Shown: positions 34,846-43,697, counted from the first letter of the stretch. The stretch is 64,000 bases of DNA from CBDIBC01 sp965276635 (GCA_965276635.1 CBDIBC010000005.1:806001-870000), one strand, 5' to 3'. Notes: generated by a model not told the origin, from the letters alone. A program made the numbers and translations.

Positions 34846-35634
34846 ATGCGCGTCCCGACCCCGGTCCGCCCTCGCCCTCCGGGGCTGGCTCCGACGGCCA
34901 CGACGGGGCTGTTCTCGCCGGGTGCGCCGCGGCGTGCCTGCGTGGTCATCCCCGCGTTCAACGAGGGCCAGGGGATCGCCGAGGTCGTCCGTGCCGTCCG
35001 CCGGGCGGTACCCGATTTCGAGGTGGCGGTGGTCGACGACGGGTCGACCGACGACACTGCGACCCGGGCCGCCTCCGCCGGTGCCACTGTCATATCGCTA
35101 CCGGTGAACCTGGGTATCGGCGGCGCCGTGCAGACCGGCTTTCGCTACGCCCGGCGGCAGGGCTGCCACCTGGCGGTGCAGATCGACGGCGACGGCCAGC
35201 ACGACCCCGGCGAGGTCGGTCGCCTGATCGAACCGGTCCTGGCCGGGGAGGCAGAGATGAGCGTCGGCTCGCGCTGGCTGGGCCGGGGGGCGTACCGAGC
35301 GCCGACCAACCGCCGTTTCGGTATGCGGGTCCTGGCCATCCTGGTCCGGTGGCGGACCGGCCAGCGCTTCACCGACACCACATCGGGCTTCCGGGCCGTG
35401 GGCGCCGCCGCCCTTGCCCTCTTCGCCGACGAGTACCCGTCGGACTTCCCGGAGGTGGAGACGCTCGTCCTGGCCCGCCGGCGCGGGCTGCGCGTCACCG
35501 AGGTGCCGGTGACGATGCACCCCCGCCACCACGGTCGCTCCTCCATCGCCGGGCTCCGATCCGGCTACTACATGGTCAGGGTGATCCTGGTCCTCATCGT
35601 CGGGCAGCCCGGGCCGGTCACCCCCGGATCGTGA
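34846..35634 (+). CDS. Family 2 glycosyltransferase (dolichyl-phosphate-sugar synthase-like)
   Basis: This is a cytosolic GT2 enzyme of 262 residues. It shows CVVIPAFNEGQGIAEV, the nucleotide-binding VVDDGSTDDTA and the metal-binding DGDGQHDP. TDTTSGFRAV and a PVTMHPRHHGRSS ending complete the pattern. It probably moves a sugar from a nucleotide donor to a polyprenyl phosphate. It overlaps the DUF2304 gene by 4 bases (GTGA), and GT2-DUF2304 pairs are a known arrangement. The first 28 residues are a Pro-rich extra. Confidence 0.88.
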   Translation: MRVPTPVRPRPPGLAPTATTGLFSPGAPRRACVVIPAFNEGQGIAEVVRAVRRAVPDFEVAVVDDGSTDDTATRAASAGATVISLPVNLGIGGAVQTGFRYARRQGCHLAVQIDGDGQHDPGEVGRLIEPVLAGEAEMSVGSRWLGRGAYRAPTNRRFGMRVLAILVRWRTGQRFTDTTSGFRAVGAAALALFADEYPSDFPEVETLVLARRRGLRVTEVPVTMHPRHHGRSSIAGLRSGYYMVRVILVLIVGQPGPVTPGS

Positions 35635-36050
35635 AAGGCTTCGCCCTCAGCCTCTGCGTGAGTGTTGGCTTCTTCGCCCTGACCCTCGTCACCGTCCGGC
35701 GCAAGGTGCTGAGGGATCAGATGGCGGTCCTGTGGCTGGGAGTGAGCGGGCTCATGCTCCTGCTCAGCTTCACCCTTCCATTTCACCTGCTCGACCATGC
35801 GGCCCACGTGGTCGGCGTCGCCTACGGGTCGGACCTGATCCTCCTGGCTGCCGTGCTGTTCCTCGTCGTGCTGGTCTTCCAGCTGTCCATCGCAGTGGCT
35901 CGCCTCTCCGCCACCTCGACCCGCCTGGCCCAGGAGATCGCCCTCCTGCACGTGCGGGCCGAGCCCGACCGTGCCGACCGTACTGATCCGACGACCGCGT
36001 CGGCGCCGGTGCAGGTGCCGGTCGGCGGTCCCGATGAGCGCCGGCGGTGA
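35631..36050 (+). CDS. DUF2304 membrane protein
   Basis: The protein has 139 residues with three hydrophobic segments and a charged, coiled-coil-like C-terminus. It fits DUF2304, small proteins encoded next to GT2 enzymes and thought to anchor or flip their lipid-linked sugar. GTG start at 35631 and GTGA overlaps on both sides tie it to the GT2 and DUF2142 genes. The last 30 residues are Thr/Pro/Arg-rich. Confidence 0.8.
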   Translation: MKGFALSLCVSVGFFALTLVTVRRKVLRDQMAVLWLGVSGLMLLLSFTLPFHLLDHAAHVVGVAYGSDLILLAAVLFLVVLVFQLSIAVARLSATSTRLAQEIALLHVRAEPDRADRTDPTTASAPVQVPVGGPDERRR

Positions 36051-37582
36051 CGATCGACGCACCCACCGACCGCTCCCCCGTCGCCAGTGGCAGGGCGAGA
36101 ACCCGGCGGCACGGGCAGCCGTCGCGGCCGGTGCGGTCCTACCTGCTCTGCCTGACCCTCACCCTCCCGTTGACAGTTCTGTGGTCGCTGGCCACCCCGG
36201 TCATGGCTGCCTTCGACGCTCCCGCGCATGTGACCGCCGCGGCGGCGGTGGTCCGGGGCCAGCTGTTCCCGCCGGCTGCGCCCGGGCCCGGCGGCGTCTC
36301 GGTGTTGCGGATCCCCAGCGCGCTGGCCGCCCTCGACCACGTGGCCGACTGCCTGCCGGCGAGCGACGACGCCGTTCCCTCCCAGTGCCCGAAGGCCGCA
36401 CCCACCACGTCCGCCACCACGACCGTCACCGCCACCACCGGTCGCTACCCACCGCTGTTCTACGCCCTCGTCGGCTGGCCGACGCTGCTCGCCCACGGCT
36501 CCCATGCCTACCGGGGCATCACCCTGGCCGCCGCCGTGATCAACGCACTGTTCCTGGCCCTGGCCCTGTGGTTCCTGCGATCCTTCGGACCGTCCCTCCT
36601 GGCCCCTCTCGGCTGGGTGCTCGCCCTCACGCCCGAGGTCCTCTACCTGGCCGGGTCGGTGAACGACTCCGGCCTAGAGATCAGCGCAGCTGTCGCTGCC
36701 TGGTCCGGGCTCGCCGTCATCGCCTCCCGGGAACGCCCTCCGGCGTCGGTGGTGGCCCTCACCACCCTGTCGCTCGGCGTCATGATCCTGAGCCGCCCGG
36801 CCTCACCCGCCTGGGCAGTCGTGCTCCTGGCGGTGGGCGCCGTCGTGGCCGGCGCCACGCGCCTGCGCGCCTACCTGCGCCAGCGGGCCATGCTCACCGG
36901 GGTCGGTGTCGTCGCCGCCTGCGCCCTGGTGGCGGTCGCCTACCGAGCCGCCGCTGGCGCCCCCGCCCTCCTGGCTGTCACCCTGCACCGACCTCACTAC
37001 ACGCTAGGAGGCGCGGTCGCCCTCTCCCTGGGCGACGTCCCGGACCTGTTGCAGGGAACGGTCGGGGTGTTCGGGGCGACGCTCCTCCCCGTCGTGGGGC
37101 TGATCGCCTGGGTGGCCGCCTTCGCCGTCGCCGTCACCGGCGCCCTGGTGTCCGCCCGACCACGGCCGGCGCGCGCCGCGATGGCCCTGTTGGCGGCCGT
37201 CGTCGTCGTCCCCGTCGTGGCCGACACCGCCGAGGCGAACCACATCGGCGTGTGGTGGCAGGCCCGCGACAGCCTCCCCTTCGCCGTCGGCATCCCCATC
37301 CTGCTGCTCGCCCTCGCTCCCGATCGGGCCCTGCAGCTGAGGCCGGCGCGCCGGGCGCTCGGCCTGGTGGTGGCCGCCGCCCTGACCGCCCAGGGCCTGG
37401 TCTTCGCCTGGGTGCTCCACCGCTATGCCAATGGGTCCGGCCGCTCCTGGAACCCGTCCGCCTACCGCTGGAACCCGCCGGGCGGTGCGGTGGCCCTCGC
37501 GGTCATCTTCGTGCTGGCCCTGGCCTGGCAGGGCGGCATCCTGTCGAGGTGGTGGCGGGCCACGCCCGAGGTCGCCGACTGA
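36047..37582 (+). CDS. DUF2142 polytopic membrane protein (first of two)
   Basis: This 511-residue protein has about eleven hydrophobic segments. The DUF2142 pattern is visible: ATPVMAAFDAPAHVTAAAAVVRGQL after the first helix, RYPPLFYALVGWP, and GSVNDSGLEISAA. Members resemble GT-C sugar transferases working on lipid-linked donors outside the membrane. It overlaps DUF2304 by 4 bases. A second DUF2142 gene begins before its end. Confidence 0.85.
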   Translation: MTIDAPTDRSPVASGRARTRRHGQPSRPVRSYLLCLTLTLPLTVLWSLATPVMAAFDAPAHVTAAAAVVRGQLFPPAAPGPGGVSVLRIPSALAALDHVADCLPASDDAVPSQCPKAAPTTSATTTVTATTGRYPPLFYALVGWPTLLAHGSHAYRGITLAAAVINALFLALALWFLRSFGPSLLAPLGWVLALTPEVLYLAGSVNDSGLEISAAVAAWSGLAVIASRERPPASVVALTTLSLGVMILSRPASPAWAVVLLAVGAVVAGATRLRAYLRQRAMLTGVGVVAACALVAVAYRAAAGAPALLAVTLHRPHYTLGGAVALSLGDVPDLLQGTVGVFGATLLPVVGLIAWVAAFAVAVTGALVSARPRPARAAMALLAAVVVVPVVADTAEANHIGVWWQARDSLPFAVGIPILLLALAPDRALQLRPARRALGLVVAAALTAQGLVFAWVLHRYANGSGRSWNPSAYRWNPPGGAVALAVIFVLALAWQGGILSRWWRATPEVAD

Positions 37583-39168
37583 TCCGCGACCGGGCGAGAC
37601 CTGGCCGCTTCGGGCGGGCGTGGGCCGTCTCGTTCCTCCTGCTGTTCGCCCTCCAGGCGCTGTGGGGCGTGGCCACACCCATCGGGGCCTCGCCCGACGA
37701 GCCCTCCCACCTCGTACACGCCGCTGCCGTCGTCCGGGGGCAATGGATCGGGGATCAGCCCCACGACCCACATCTCCCCCCCAGCGAGACGGCGGTGCGA
37801 GTGCCTGTCGCGTTCGTGACCCTCCACGGTCCCATCGCCTGCTACCTGGGCCACCCCGACACCCCGGCCGGCTGCGTCCACCGGACCGCCCCGGAGGGCA
37901 CGGGGACGGTCGTCGGCTACACCTACGTCGGCCACTACCCGCCGCTCTACTACCTGGCCGTCGGCTGGCCCAGCCTCCTCGACCGCTCCGTGTCCGGGAT
38001 CTACGGGATGCGGTTGGCCAGCGCCGCCGTCACGGCCGGGTTCGTCGCCCTGGCCCTGGCCACCGCCCGGCGCTGGTCAGCCTCGCGCCTGTTGCCCGCC
38101 GCCATCGGCTTCGCCGCCACCCCCCTCGTCGTCTTTCTCGGCGGGACGGTGAACCCGTCGGGGCTGGAGATCACCGCCGCCATCTGTGCCTGGACTGCGC
38201 TCGGGGTGTTGGTGATCGAGCATCCCGCGGATCCCCCACCCGGTCTCCTCGCCGTCCTGGCCACCTCCAGCGTCGTACTGGTCCTCAGCCGCAGCGCCGC
38301 GCCGCTCTGGCCCGTGCTCATGGCTGGGGCCGCGCTCCCGATGGTGGTGGGCCGGACGGCGCCACAGGTCTGGCATCGGAGGGCCGTGCGTCGCGCCGCC
38401 GGCTCCCTGGCCGTCGGGTACGTGCTGGCCGGCACCTGGATCGCCGCCGGTCGCGGCCTGACCTTCCAGCGCGACGACACCGCCCCGGCCGGCGCCACCG
38501 ACCTCGCAGTGCTCCGCCACGCAGTGGGCCAGCTGCGGGGCTGGGTCGTCCAGTCCACCGGGAGGGTCGGGTGGCTCGACACGAACCCGCCGCGGCTGGC
38601 CGAGGTCATCTGGATCGCCGGCTGGATCCTGGTCGTCGGTCTGGGCCTGTTGGTGGCCCGACGACGGCTGCGGCCCGTCATCGTCGGGCTCGGCGCCGGG
38701 GCGGTGGTGATCCCCGTCGCCCTCTCCTACTCGCAGGCCCGCCACAGCGGCTACTTCGACCAGGCTCGCTACTACCTCCCCCTGGCCGTGGGCACCTGCG
38801 TCTGGGCCGGGGTGGCGGCGGGAGCACGATCCGGCGCCGGCACCCGGTGGCTGGCGCGGTTGCTCGCGGTGGCATACGGCCTCGGGCAGGCGGCCGTGTT
38901 CGTATGGGCCCTGCGCCGCTACCTGGTCGGCGCTCGCGGCTCGCTGTCACCGTTCGCCACCGCCCCGCAGCGCTGGACCCCGCCGTGGCCAGCCTGGACC
39001 CTCGACCTGCTCGCCATCGTGGTCTGCGCGCTGCTGGCCACCTGGCTGGTGGCGCTGGCATCGGACCCGTCGCCTCTCGTCGCCGCTGACACCCCCGCCC
39101 CCGACCAGCCCGACCACCGGACGCCCGTCCGGGCAACCCGCCGGGCCCGGCGGAGCGAGGCCTCCTAA
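37552..39168 (+). CDS. DUF2142 polytopic membrane protein (second of two)
   Basis: This 538-residue paralog of the previous protein shares GVATPIGASPDEPSHLVHAAAVVRGQW, HYPPLYYLAVGWP and GTVNPSGLEITAA. About eleven membrane segments are predicted. I start at the GTG at 37552, inside the end of the first gene. The start is not certain. The two differ enough to suggest an old duplication with separate substrates. The C-terminal 40 residues are charged and Pro-rich. Confidence 0.83.
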   Translation: MAGHARGRRLIRDRARPGRFGRAWAVSFLLLFALQALWGVATPIGASPDEPSHLVHAAAVVRGQWIGDQPHDPHLPPSETAVRVPVAFVTLHGPIACYLGHPDTPAGCVHRTAPEGTGTVVGYTYVGHYPPLYYLAVGWPSLLDRSVSGIYGMRLASAAVTAGFVALALATARRWSASRLLPAAIGFAATPLVVFLGGTVNPSGLEITAAICAWTALGVLVIEHPADPPPGLLAVLATSSVVLVLSRSAAPLWPVLMAGAALPMVVGRTAPQVWHRRAVRRAAGSLAVGYVLAGTWIAAGRGLTFQRDDTAPAGATDLAVLRHAVGQLRGWVVQSTGRVGWLDTNPPRLAEVIWIAGWILVVGLGLLVARRRLRPVIVGLGAGAVVIPVALSYSQARHSGYFDQARYYLPLAVGTCVWAGVAAGARSGAGTRWLARLLAVAYGLGQAAVFVWALRRYLVGARGSLSPFATAPQRWTPPWPAWTLDLLAIVVCALLATWLVALASDPSPLVAADTPAPDQPDHRTPVRATRRARRSEAS

Positions 39169-39179
39169 GCTCCACCCTC

Positions 39180-39734
39180 ATGCGGCGAACCACAGTCGGT
39201 GTCCTGGCGTGCAGCGCGGCGGTCCTGGCTGCCGGCTGCGGCAGCAGCCACCATTCCTCGGCCCCCACCACCCGGGTTCCCGGTCCGACCACGTTGCCGA
39301 AGCCCAAGATCCTCAAGACCACGGCACCGCCCGCAGCGGGGGCCATCGCCACCCCGACCGGCATGTTCCGTGTCACGATCACTCCCGGCGGTTCCCTGTC
39401 GTCGTGCGCGGTGCCCGTCCAGGCCGGGCGCTCTGACCTGCCGTTCACGGTCACCATCACCAACGCGGGCACGGCGCCGGCGCCCGAGGCCCGGCTAAGC
39501 ATCATGGTCACCGACCCAACGCCGGCTGCCAGCGGGGCCGAGGTGGCCGCCCTGGCCTTCCAGGGCACCTGCGTGAACTTCACCGATCCCACCGCGACGT
39601 TGGCGCCGGGCGCCAGCACCACCTACACCGGCGTGGTCAGCAACGCCACCAAGGCCGCCACCCTCACCGCCGGGATCATTGCGAGTGGCACCAACGCCTC
39701 GCTCGGAACGGTCACCCTGGCGCTGGCCGGCTGA
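39180..39734 (+). CDS. Secreted lipoprotein
   Basis: The N-terminus is a lipoprotein signal with lipobox LAAGC near residue 20. A Ser/Pro linker then leads to a beta-rich domain of about 120 residues with two Cys (SSCAVPV and GTCVNF), probably a disulfide. The fold looks Ig-like. It follows the second DUF2142 gene by 11 bases and is likely part of the same unit. Its role is unknown. Confidence 0.75.
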   Translation: MRRTTVGVLACSAAVLAAGCGSSHHSSAPTTRVPGPTTLPKPKILKTTAPPAAGAIATPTGMFRVTITPGGSLSSCAVPVQAGRSDLPFTVTITNAGTAPAPEARLSIMVTDPTPAASGAEVAALAFQGTCVNFTDPTATLAPGASTTYTGVVSNATKAATLTAGIIASGTNASLGTVTLALAG

Positions 39735-39757
39735 CCGCCGCCGGCATCCTCCGCCGC

Positions 39758-40188
39758 TCAGCCGGCCAGCGGGTTGTGCCATCGCAACTCGGTGAACCGG
39801 CCGAAGTCCGTGTCGGCGGAGCACAGCACCAGGCCGTGCTCGATGGCCAGGGCGGCGAGCTGCGCGTCGGGGATCAGGTTGGCGGTCAGCCGATGACGGG
39901 TCACCAGCCGACCCAGCACTGCAGCAGTGCGGTCCGTGGCGGCGGGACCCACACCGGTCCGGCCGCCAGCCACGAGGCCACGAAGCTCCAGGCGTCGTCG
40001 GCCGACAGCGGGTTCTCCGACACCCGGGGATGGGTGCTGATGCGCACGAACGCGCCGATGGTCTGCCACGGGAGCCCGACCCGACGATCACCGATCATGA
40101 CCTCCGCCAACCATCCGGCGGCGGAGGCGCTGAGGGGGCTGCGGGCGTCGACGGCATAGAGCAGCAGGTTGGCGTCGAGGACCATCAA
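39758..40188 (-). pseudogene. vapC: Frameshifted VapC (PIN) toxin gene
   Basis: The first frame encodes MVLDANLLLYAVD and continues to PVWVPPPRTA before a stop. The second frame picks up at TDRTAAVLGRLVTRHRLTANLIPDAQLAALAIEHGLVLCSADTDFGRF and ends normally. Joining them at about 39931-39948, where one base is missing in a GCC-rich run, gives a full PIN domain with its Asp residues. The upstream antitoxin is damaged too, so the whole module looks dead. Confidence 0.85.
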
Positions 40189-40380
40189 TGCCCGTCGAGG
40201 AGGTCCAGGACCTCACCGACGTTGCTCACGTCAATGCGCAGGCCCAGGTCGGCGGTCCGGTGCCGGTACGCCGGCTGGGCGGTCGGCCGGGTCAGACCGG
40301 CGCGGATCAGCCGGTTGACGGCCTCGCTGACGCCGACCCGCTCCCGAGCCCGAAAATCCGCAGCTCGATCGGCTCGGCGG
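40185..40380 (-). pseudogene. vapB: N-terminally truncated VapB-like antitoxin
   Basis: The visible part encodes FRARERVGVSEAVNRLIRAGLTRP and HRTADLGLRIDVSNVGEVLDLLDGH, the second helix and toxin-binding tail of a VapB antitoxin. The beta strand that should start the domain is absent: the frame runs into the end of the neighbouring peptidase gene. It overlaps the toxin start by 4 bases, as expected for the original pair. Confidence 0.65.
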
Positions 40381-40383
40381 GTG

Positions 40384-42069
40384 CTAGGCCGCCGATCCCT
40401 CGAAGGGTGCGTTGAAGTCGAAGACACCGCCGTCGGCGGCCACGAAGCGGTAGCCGGAACCGGCCGGGTAGGCACTCATGGAGACGCATGGCGCGGCCAA
40501 CCGCACGCCCCCGGTCGACCCTTCGAACGGCGCCGCAAAGCTGAAGATGCCGCCGTCAGCGGCGTCCAACCAGTAGCCGCCGGTCGCGGCGTCGAGGGCC
40601 ATGCCCACCACCGGCGCGTCGAGGGCGACGGCTCCCATCGAGCCGCGGAAGGCGGCATCGTAGGCGAACACCCCTCCGTCGGACGCCACGAAGTAGTAGC
40701 CGGACCCGTCGGCGGTGGCCACCATTCCCACTGCGGGCTTCGTCAGGCGGAGACCCCCGGTCGAGCCGTAGAACGGGGCATCGAAGGAGAAGACGCCACC
40801 GTCGGCTCCGAGCAGCCAGTACCCGCCCGTCGCCGGATCGTCGGCCAGCGCCACGATGGGCTTGTTCAGCGCCACCGTGATGCTCCCGTGATTTCCGGCG
40901 TCGCCGAAGGGCAGCACCTGGCCGGCAGCCGTCACCATCCAGAAGCCGCCGCCGTCGGAGGTGGCGGCGATGGCCACGACCGGCGTGCTCAGCGGGTAGG
41001 TCACCTGGCCCAGGTCGGCGGCGTCACCGCAGTCGGCCACCCTGCCGCGCCGGTCGGCGATCCAGTAGCCGCCGCCATCGCGGGTGGCGGCCATCCCCAC
41101 CACCGAACCGGAAGCCAACGTCTGGCTGCAGGTGGGCCCAGCCCCCGTCGTTGCTGCGCTGGGCGACGCAGGAGTCGTCGGCGGGGCCGGTGGGGTGGAC
41201 GCGGTCGGCGTGGTCGATCCGGTCGGTGTCGGCGGGATGGGCGGGGTCGACGAGCCGCTCGGCGTCGGCGAGATGGTCGTCGGTGCGCCGTAGGTGACCG
41301 GGAACGAGGCGCTGGCGGCGTCGAAGGTGCCCGGGTAGGCGATGATGTTGCTCGAGTCGGTCATGGAGACGGCGGTGAGCGCCGCGGTGGAGACGGGCGT
41401 CGTGCCCGTCGCCATGGCGCTGAACTGGGCGGTGCCGAAGTCGGCCAGGGTGACGATGTTCCCCGTCGTCCCCGATGTCGGCGCCTCCTCGACCCATTCG
41501 GCAGATGATCCCGGGCCGCCGTAGGCCAGGGTGCCGGACGCGTGCTGGCCGGACGTGAGGTCGTCCATGGTGATCGACCAGGTCCCAGCCGAGACCTGGC
41601 CGATCGATGCCGCCATCCGGTCGCCAGGAGAGACGGCGCCGATCTCGATGGCCGCCGATGGCAGGATCTCGTACCAGGCGTAGTAGCTGGTCCGCCCATT
41701 CGCCGTGTCCTGGGCCGTGCCGGTCTGGATGAGCGAGCTGTTGGTGTAGCCGTCGATGCCGATCCACGTGGCCGATGCCTCGCTGGCCGCCGACGCCTGG
41801 ACAGTCGGCACCGTCCAATCGGCGCTGATGGCGGTGTACTGCGAGCCGCTCTCCACCAGCCCGGCCCAGTTCTTACTGGTCGCCGTGGTGCTGGCCGCGT
41901 GCAGCTGCGCCGACACGCCTGGAGCGTCCGGGTGGGAGTGTGGTTGCGCCAGGCTCAACGGTTGGGGCTGCCCCCACGAGGACACCACCTGGGCGGACCC
42001 GGCGGGGGCGCCGGCCAACGGCACCAACCCGCTGACGAGGGCGATCACGGCCACCGCGGCTGCAGTCAT
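40384..42069 (-). CDS. Secreted G1-type peptidase with C-terminal repeats
   Basis: This 561-residue protein has a signal peptide (residues 1-26). A glutamic-peptidase (G1, eqolisin) domain covers about residues 65-265: KNWAGLV, ISADWTVPTV, ATWIGIDGY, SLIQTGTAQ and SAEWVEEAP, with Gln and Glu residues at the expected places. A Thr/Pro linker follows, then about six repeats of the GGYWLLGADGGVFSFDAPFYGS kind, likely a beta-propeller, ending at the stop. The ATG at 42069 follows AAAGGAG. The enzyme should act outside the cell, at low pH if like its family. Confidence 0.85.
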   Translation of the reverse strand: MTAAAVAVIALVSGLVPLAGAPAGSAQVVSSWGQPQPLSLAQPHSHPDAPGVSAQLHAASTTATSKNWAGLVESGSQYTAISADWTVPTVQASAASEASATWIGIDGYTNSSLIQTGTAQDTANGRTSYYAWYEILPSAAIEIGAVSPGDRMAASIGQVSAGTWSITMDDLTSGQHASGTLAYGGPGSSAEWVEEAPTSGTTGNIVTLADFGTAQFSAMATGTTPVSTAALTAVSMTDSSNIIAYPGTFDAASASFPVTYGAPTTISPTPSGSSTPPIPPTPTGSTTPTASTPPAPPTTPASPSAATTGAGPTCSQTLASGSVVGMAATRDGGGYWIADRRGRVADCGDAADLGQVTYPLSTPVVAIAATSDGGGFWMVTAAGQVLPFGDAGNHGSITVALNKPIVALADDPATGGYWLLGADGGVFSFDAPFYGSTGGLRLTKPAVGMVATADGSGYYFVASDGGVFAYDAAFRGSMGAVALDAPVVGMALDAATGGYWLDAADGGIFSFAAPFEGSTGGVRLAAPCVSMSAYPAGSGYRFVAADGGVFDFNAPFEGSAA

Positions 42070-42155
42070 TCCGCTCCTTTGCCCGCTTCGATGCCGTCCG
42101 GGAGCGTCGCCGACCATACCGACATCCATCGTCAGGCCCAGGGGCCGGCTTGAGC

Positions 42156-42644
42156 CTACGAGCGGGGGCCAGCGCTCCTGGCGGTCTCGACCGAGGTCAG
42201 GGCCTGGCGCAGCTCGCCCAGCCAATCGGCTTCGTGCTGGCGGACGAGGCCCACCGACCAGGCCAGGGCGTCCGAGCGGGAACGGGCCACGCCCGCCTCC
42301 ACCAGGGTGTCGAGGACCCGGCGGTCGACCTGGCGGAGGCGGGTCATCACCGGCACCGACAGGTTGGTGAAGAGCTCCCGGCTCTCGCCGCACACCGCCC
42401 CCCACGCCACCTTCCGCCCGAAACGGGCCTCGGCCTCGTCGGCCACCTGCATGCGGACCGTCCGGGTCTCCTCCCGGAACCGCCCGATGCGGCCGGACTC
42501 ACCGGCAGCCGACACGTCGGCGCCTTCTGGCCGGGCGATGCGGCCCACCACCACGATCTCGTCTCGGTCGACGGTCACCTCCGGTGCCTCCACGAACCAG
42601 CCCTCGGGCAGCCGTCCGGCGAACCACTCCTGTATGTCGTTCAT
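42156..42644 (-). CDS. Conserved hypothetical protein, leaderless
   Basis: This is an intact soluble protein of 162 residues. The N-terminal third has WFAGRLPEGWFVEAPEVTVDRDEIVVVGRI. The rest is helical (REETRTVRMQVADEAEARFGRKVAWG, then PVMTRLRQVDRRVLDTLVEAGVARSRSDALAWSV), a pattern close to the RHH-like 'ARSRSEALAW' of DNA-binding proteins. I do not recognise a function. Its ATG lies 6 bases after a strong promoter's -10, so the mRNA probably has no leader. Confidence 0.7.
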   Translation of the reverse strand: MNDIQEWFAGRLPEGWFVEAPEVTVDRDEIVVVGRIARPEGADVSAAGESGRIGRFREETRTVRMQVADEAEARFGRKVAWGAVCGESRELFTNLSVPVMTRLRQVDRRVLDTLVEAGVARSRSDALAWSVGLVRQHEADWLGELRQALTSVETARSAGPRS

Positions 42645-42650
42645 AACTTC

Positions 42651-42679
42651 ATTACATACTTACATCGCACGGTTGTCAA
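42651..42679 (-). promoter_or_regulatory. Strong promoter, probably leaderless transcript
   Basis: Read on the minus strand: a perfect TTGACA -35, exactly 17 bases, then a TGTAAT -10 (5 of 6). The ATG of the next gene starts 6 bases after the -10, about where transcription should begin. This is the best sigma-70-type promoter I see in the window. Confidence 0.8.
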
Positions 42680-42695
42680 GTGGGAGGCCAAGGCT

Positions 42696-42713
42696 CGTAG
42701 CAGTCATGCTACG
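42696..42713. promoter_or_regulatory. Inverted repeat just before antitoxin start
   Basis: Two perfect 7-base arms (42696-42702 and 42707-42713) around 4 bases end directly at the ATG of the Phd-type antitoxin. A site here suits autorepression by the antitoxin-toxin complex. Confidence 0.6.
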
Positions 42714-42974
42714 ATGACCGTCATCGACATCCCGGCTCGTGATCTTCGCAACGACGTCAGTGGCATTCTCCGTCGCGTCCAGGCTGGCGAACGACTGCGG
42801 GTGACCGTCAGCGGGCGGCCGGTGGCCGAGCTGAGCCCACTGCCTACCCGCCCCCGGACCATCTCCTGGCAGCACTTCGCAGAGCATCTCGACGCCAAAC
42901 GTGCCGACCCAGGGCTCACCCGTGACCTCGCCGGACTGGTACCTGACTCCACCGACGACATCCCGCTCGGCTGA
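42714..42974 (+). CDS. Phd/YefM-type antitoxin
   Basis: This protein has 86 residues. The N-terminal DNA-binding part shows MTVIDIPARDLRNDVSGILRRVQAGERLRVTVSGRPVAELSPL. The tail (TISWQHFAEHLDAKRADPGLTRDLAGLVPDSTDDIPLG) would bind the toxin. The stop shares a base with the toxin ATG (TGATG). An inverted repeat just upstream is a candidate operator. Unlike most neighbours, this module is intact. Confidence 0.87.
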   Translation: MTVIDIPARDLRNDVSGILRRVQAGERLRVTVSGRPVAELSPLPTRPRTISWQHFAEHLDAKRADPGLTRDLAGLVPDSTDDIPLG

Positions 42975-43378
42975 TGGTCGCCGACTCTGACGCCGTAGAG
43001 GTGGCTCTGGCCGATACATCCTTTTTCATCGCCATCGAGGGCGATCGACCACGCAGCGGCAACACCCCGGCACGGATCGCCGTGTCGGTGATCACCATCG
43101 CCGAGCTTCGTCTCGGCGTCCTGGCCGCCCGCGACGCGTCAGTGCGCGCTCGCCGGCTGGACACCCTGATGGGTGCCGACGCCCTCGATCCCATCCCCGT
43201 CGACACGGCGGTGGCCGCCGCCTGGGCTGGCCTGCGCGTCGCCCTTCGTGACGCCGGACGACGCATGCCGTTGAACGACTCGTGGATCGCCGCCACCGCC
43301 CTGGCTCTCGGCATCCCAGTCGTCACCCAGGACGCCGACTACGACGGTGTTCCCGGCCTCGATGTCATTCGGGTCTGA
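42974..43378 (+). CDS. vapC: VapC-type PIN domain toxin
   Basis: This is an intact 134-residue PIN protein. Acidic residues appear in VALADTSFFIAIEG, TIAELRLGVLA, LNDSWIAATALALG and VTQDADYDGV. It probably cleaves RNA and is held by the antitoxin whose stop overlaps its start. The 34 bases after it separate it from the next antitoxin. Confidence 0.88.
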   Translation: MVADSDAVEVALADTSFFIAIEGDRPRSGNTPARIAVSVITIAELRLGVLAARDASVRARRLDTLMGADALDPIPVDTAVAAAWAGLRVALRDAGRRMPLNDSWIAATALALGIPVVTQDADYDGVPGLDVIRV

Positions 43379-43412
43379 ACCCCGCCATCCGCTCTCGCAA
43401 CATCTGGATCAG

Positions 43413-43697
43413 ATGGTCTTACCTTACTCCAGGCGCGAGATGTCGGCCTCGGAGGCGTCGAGGAACTTCTCCGCCGTGCTGGATTCAGCCGAGCACGGGG
43501 AAACGACCCTGATCACCCGCTCCGGGCGGCGGATCGCTCTGATCGCGCCGCCGCCCCGGGCCAACGGCGTGGCCTTGCGAGCACTGTTGAACCGGTGGCG
43601 GGACAACCCGGCACTCGACGACGAGTTCGCCGCCCGCGTGGCGTCGGCCCGCACCGCTGCTTCGATCGAGCTGGACGCCGATCCGTGGCGCGACTGA
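43413..43697 (+). CDS. Phd/YefM-type antitoxin of a broken pair
   Basis: The protein has 94 residues and the family pattern (REMSASEASRNFSAVLDSAEHGETTLITRSGRRIALIAP), then a long toxin-binding tail. The ATG at 43413 is my choice, and the ATG at 43440 is an alternative. Its end overlaps the start of a VapC gene that carries a frameshift, so the antitoxin now has no full partner here. Confidence 0.8.
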   Translation: MVLPYSRREMSASEASRNFSAVLDSAEHGETTLITRSGRRIALIAPPPRANGVALRALLNRWRDNPALDDEFAARVASARTAASIELDADPWRD

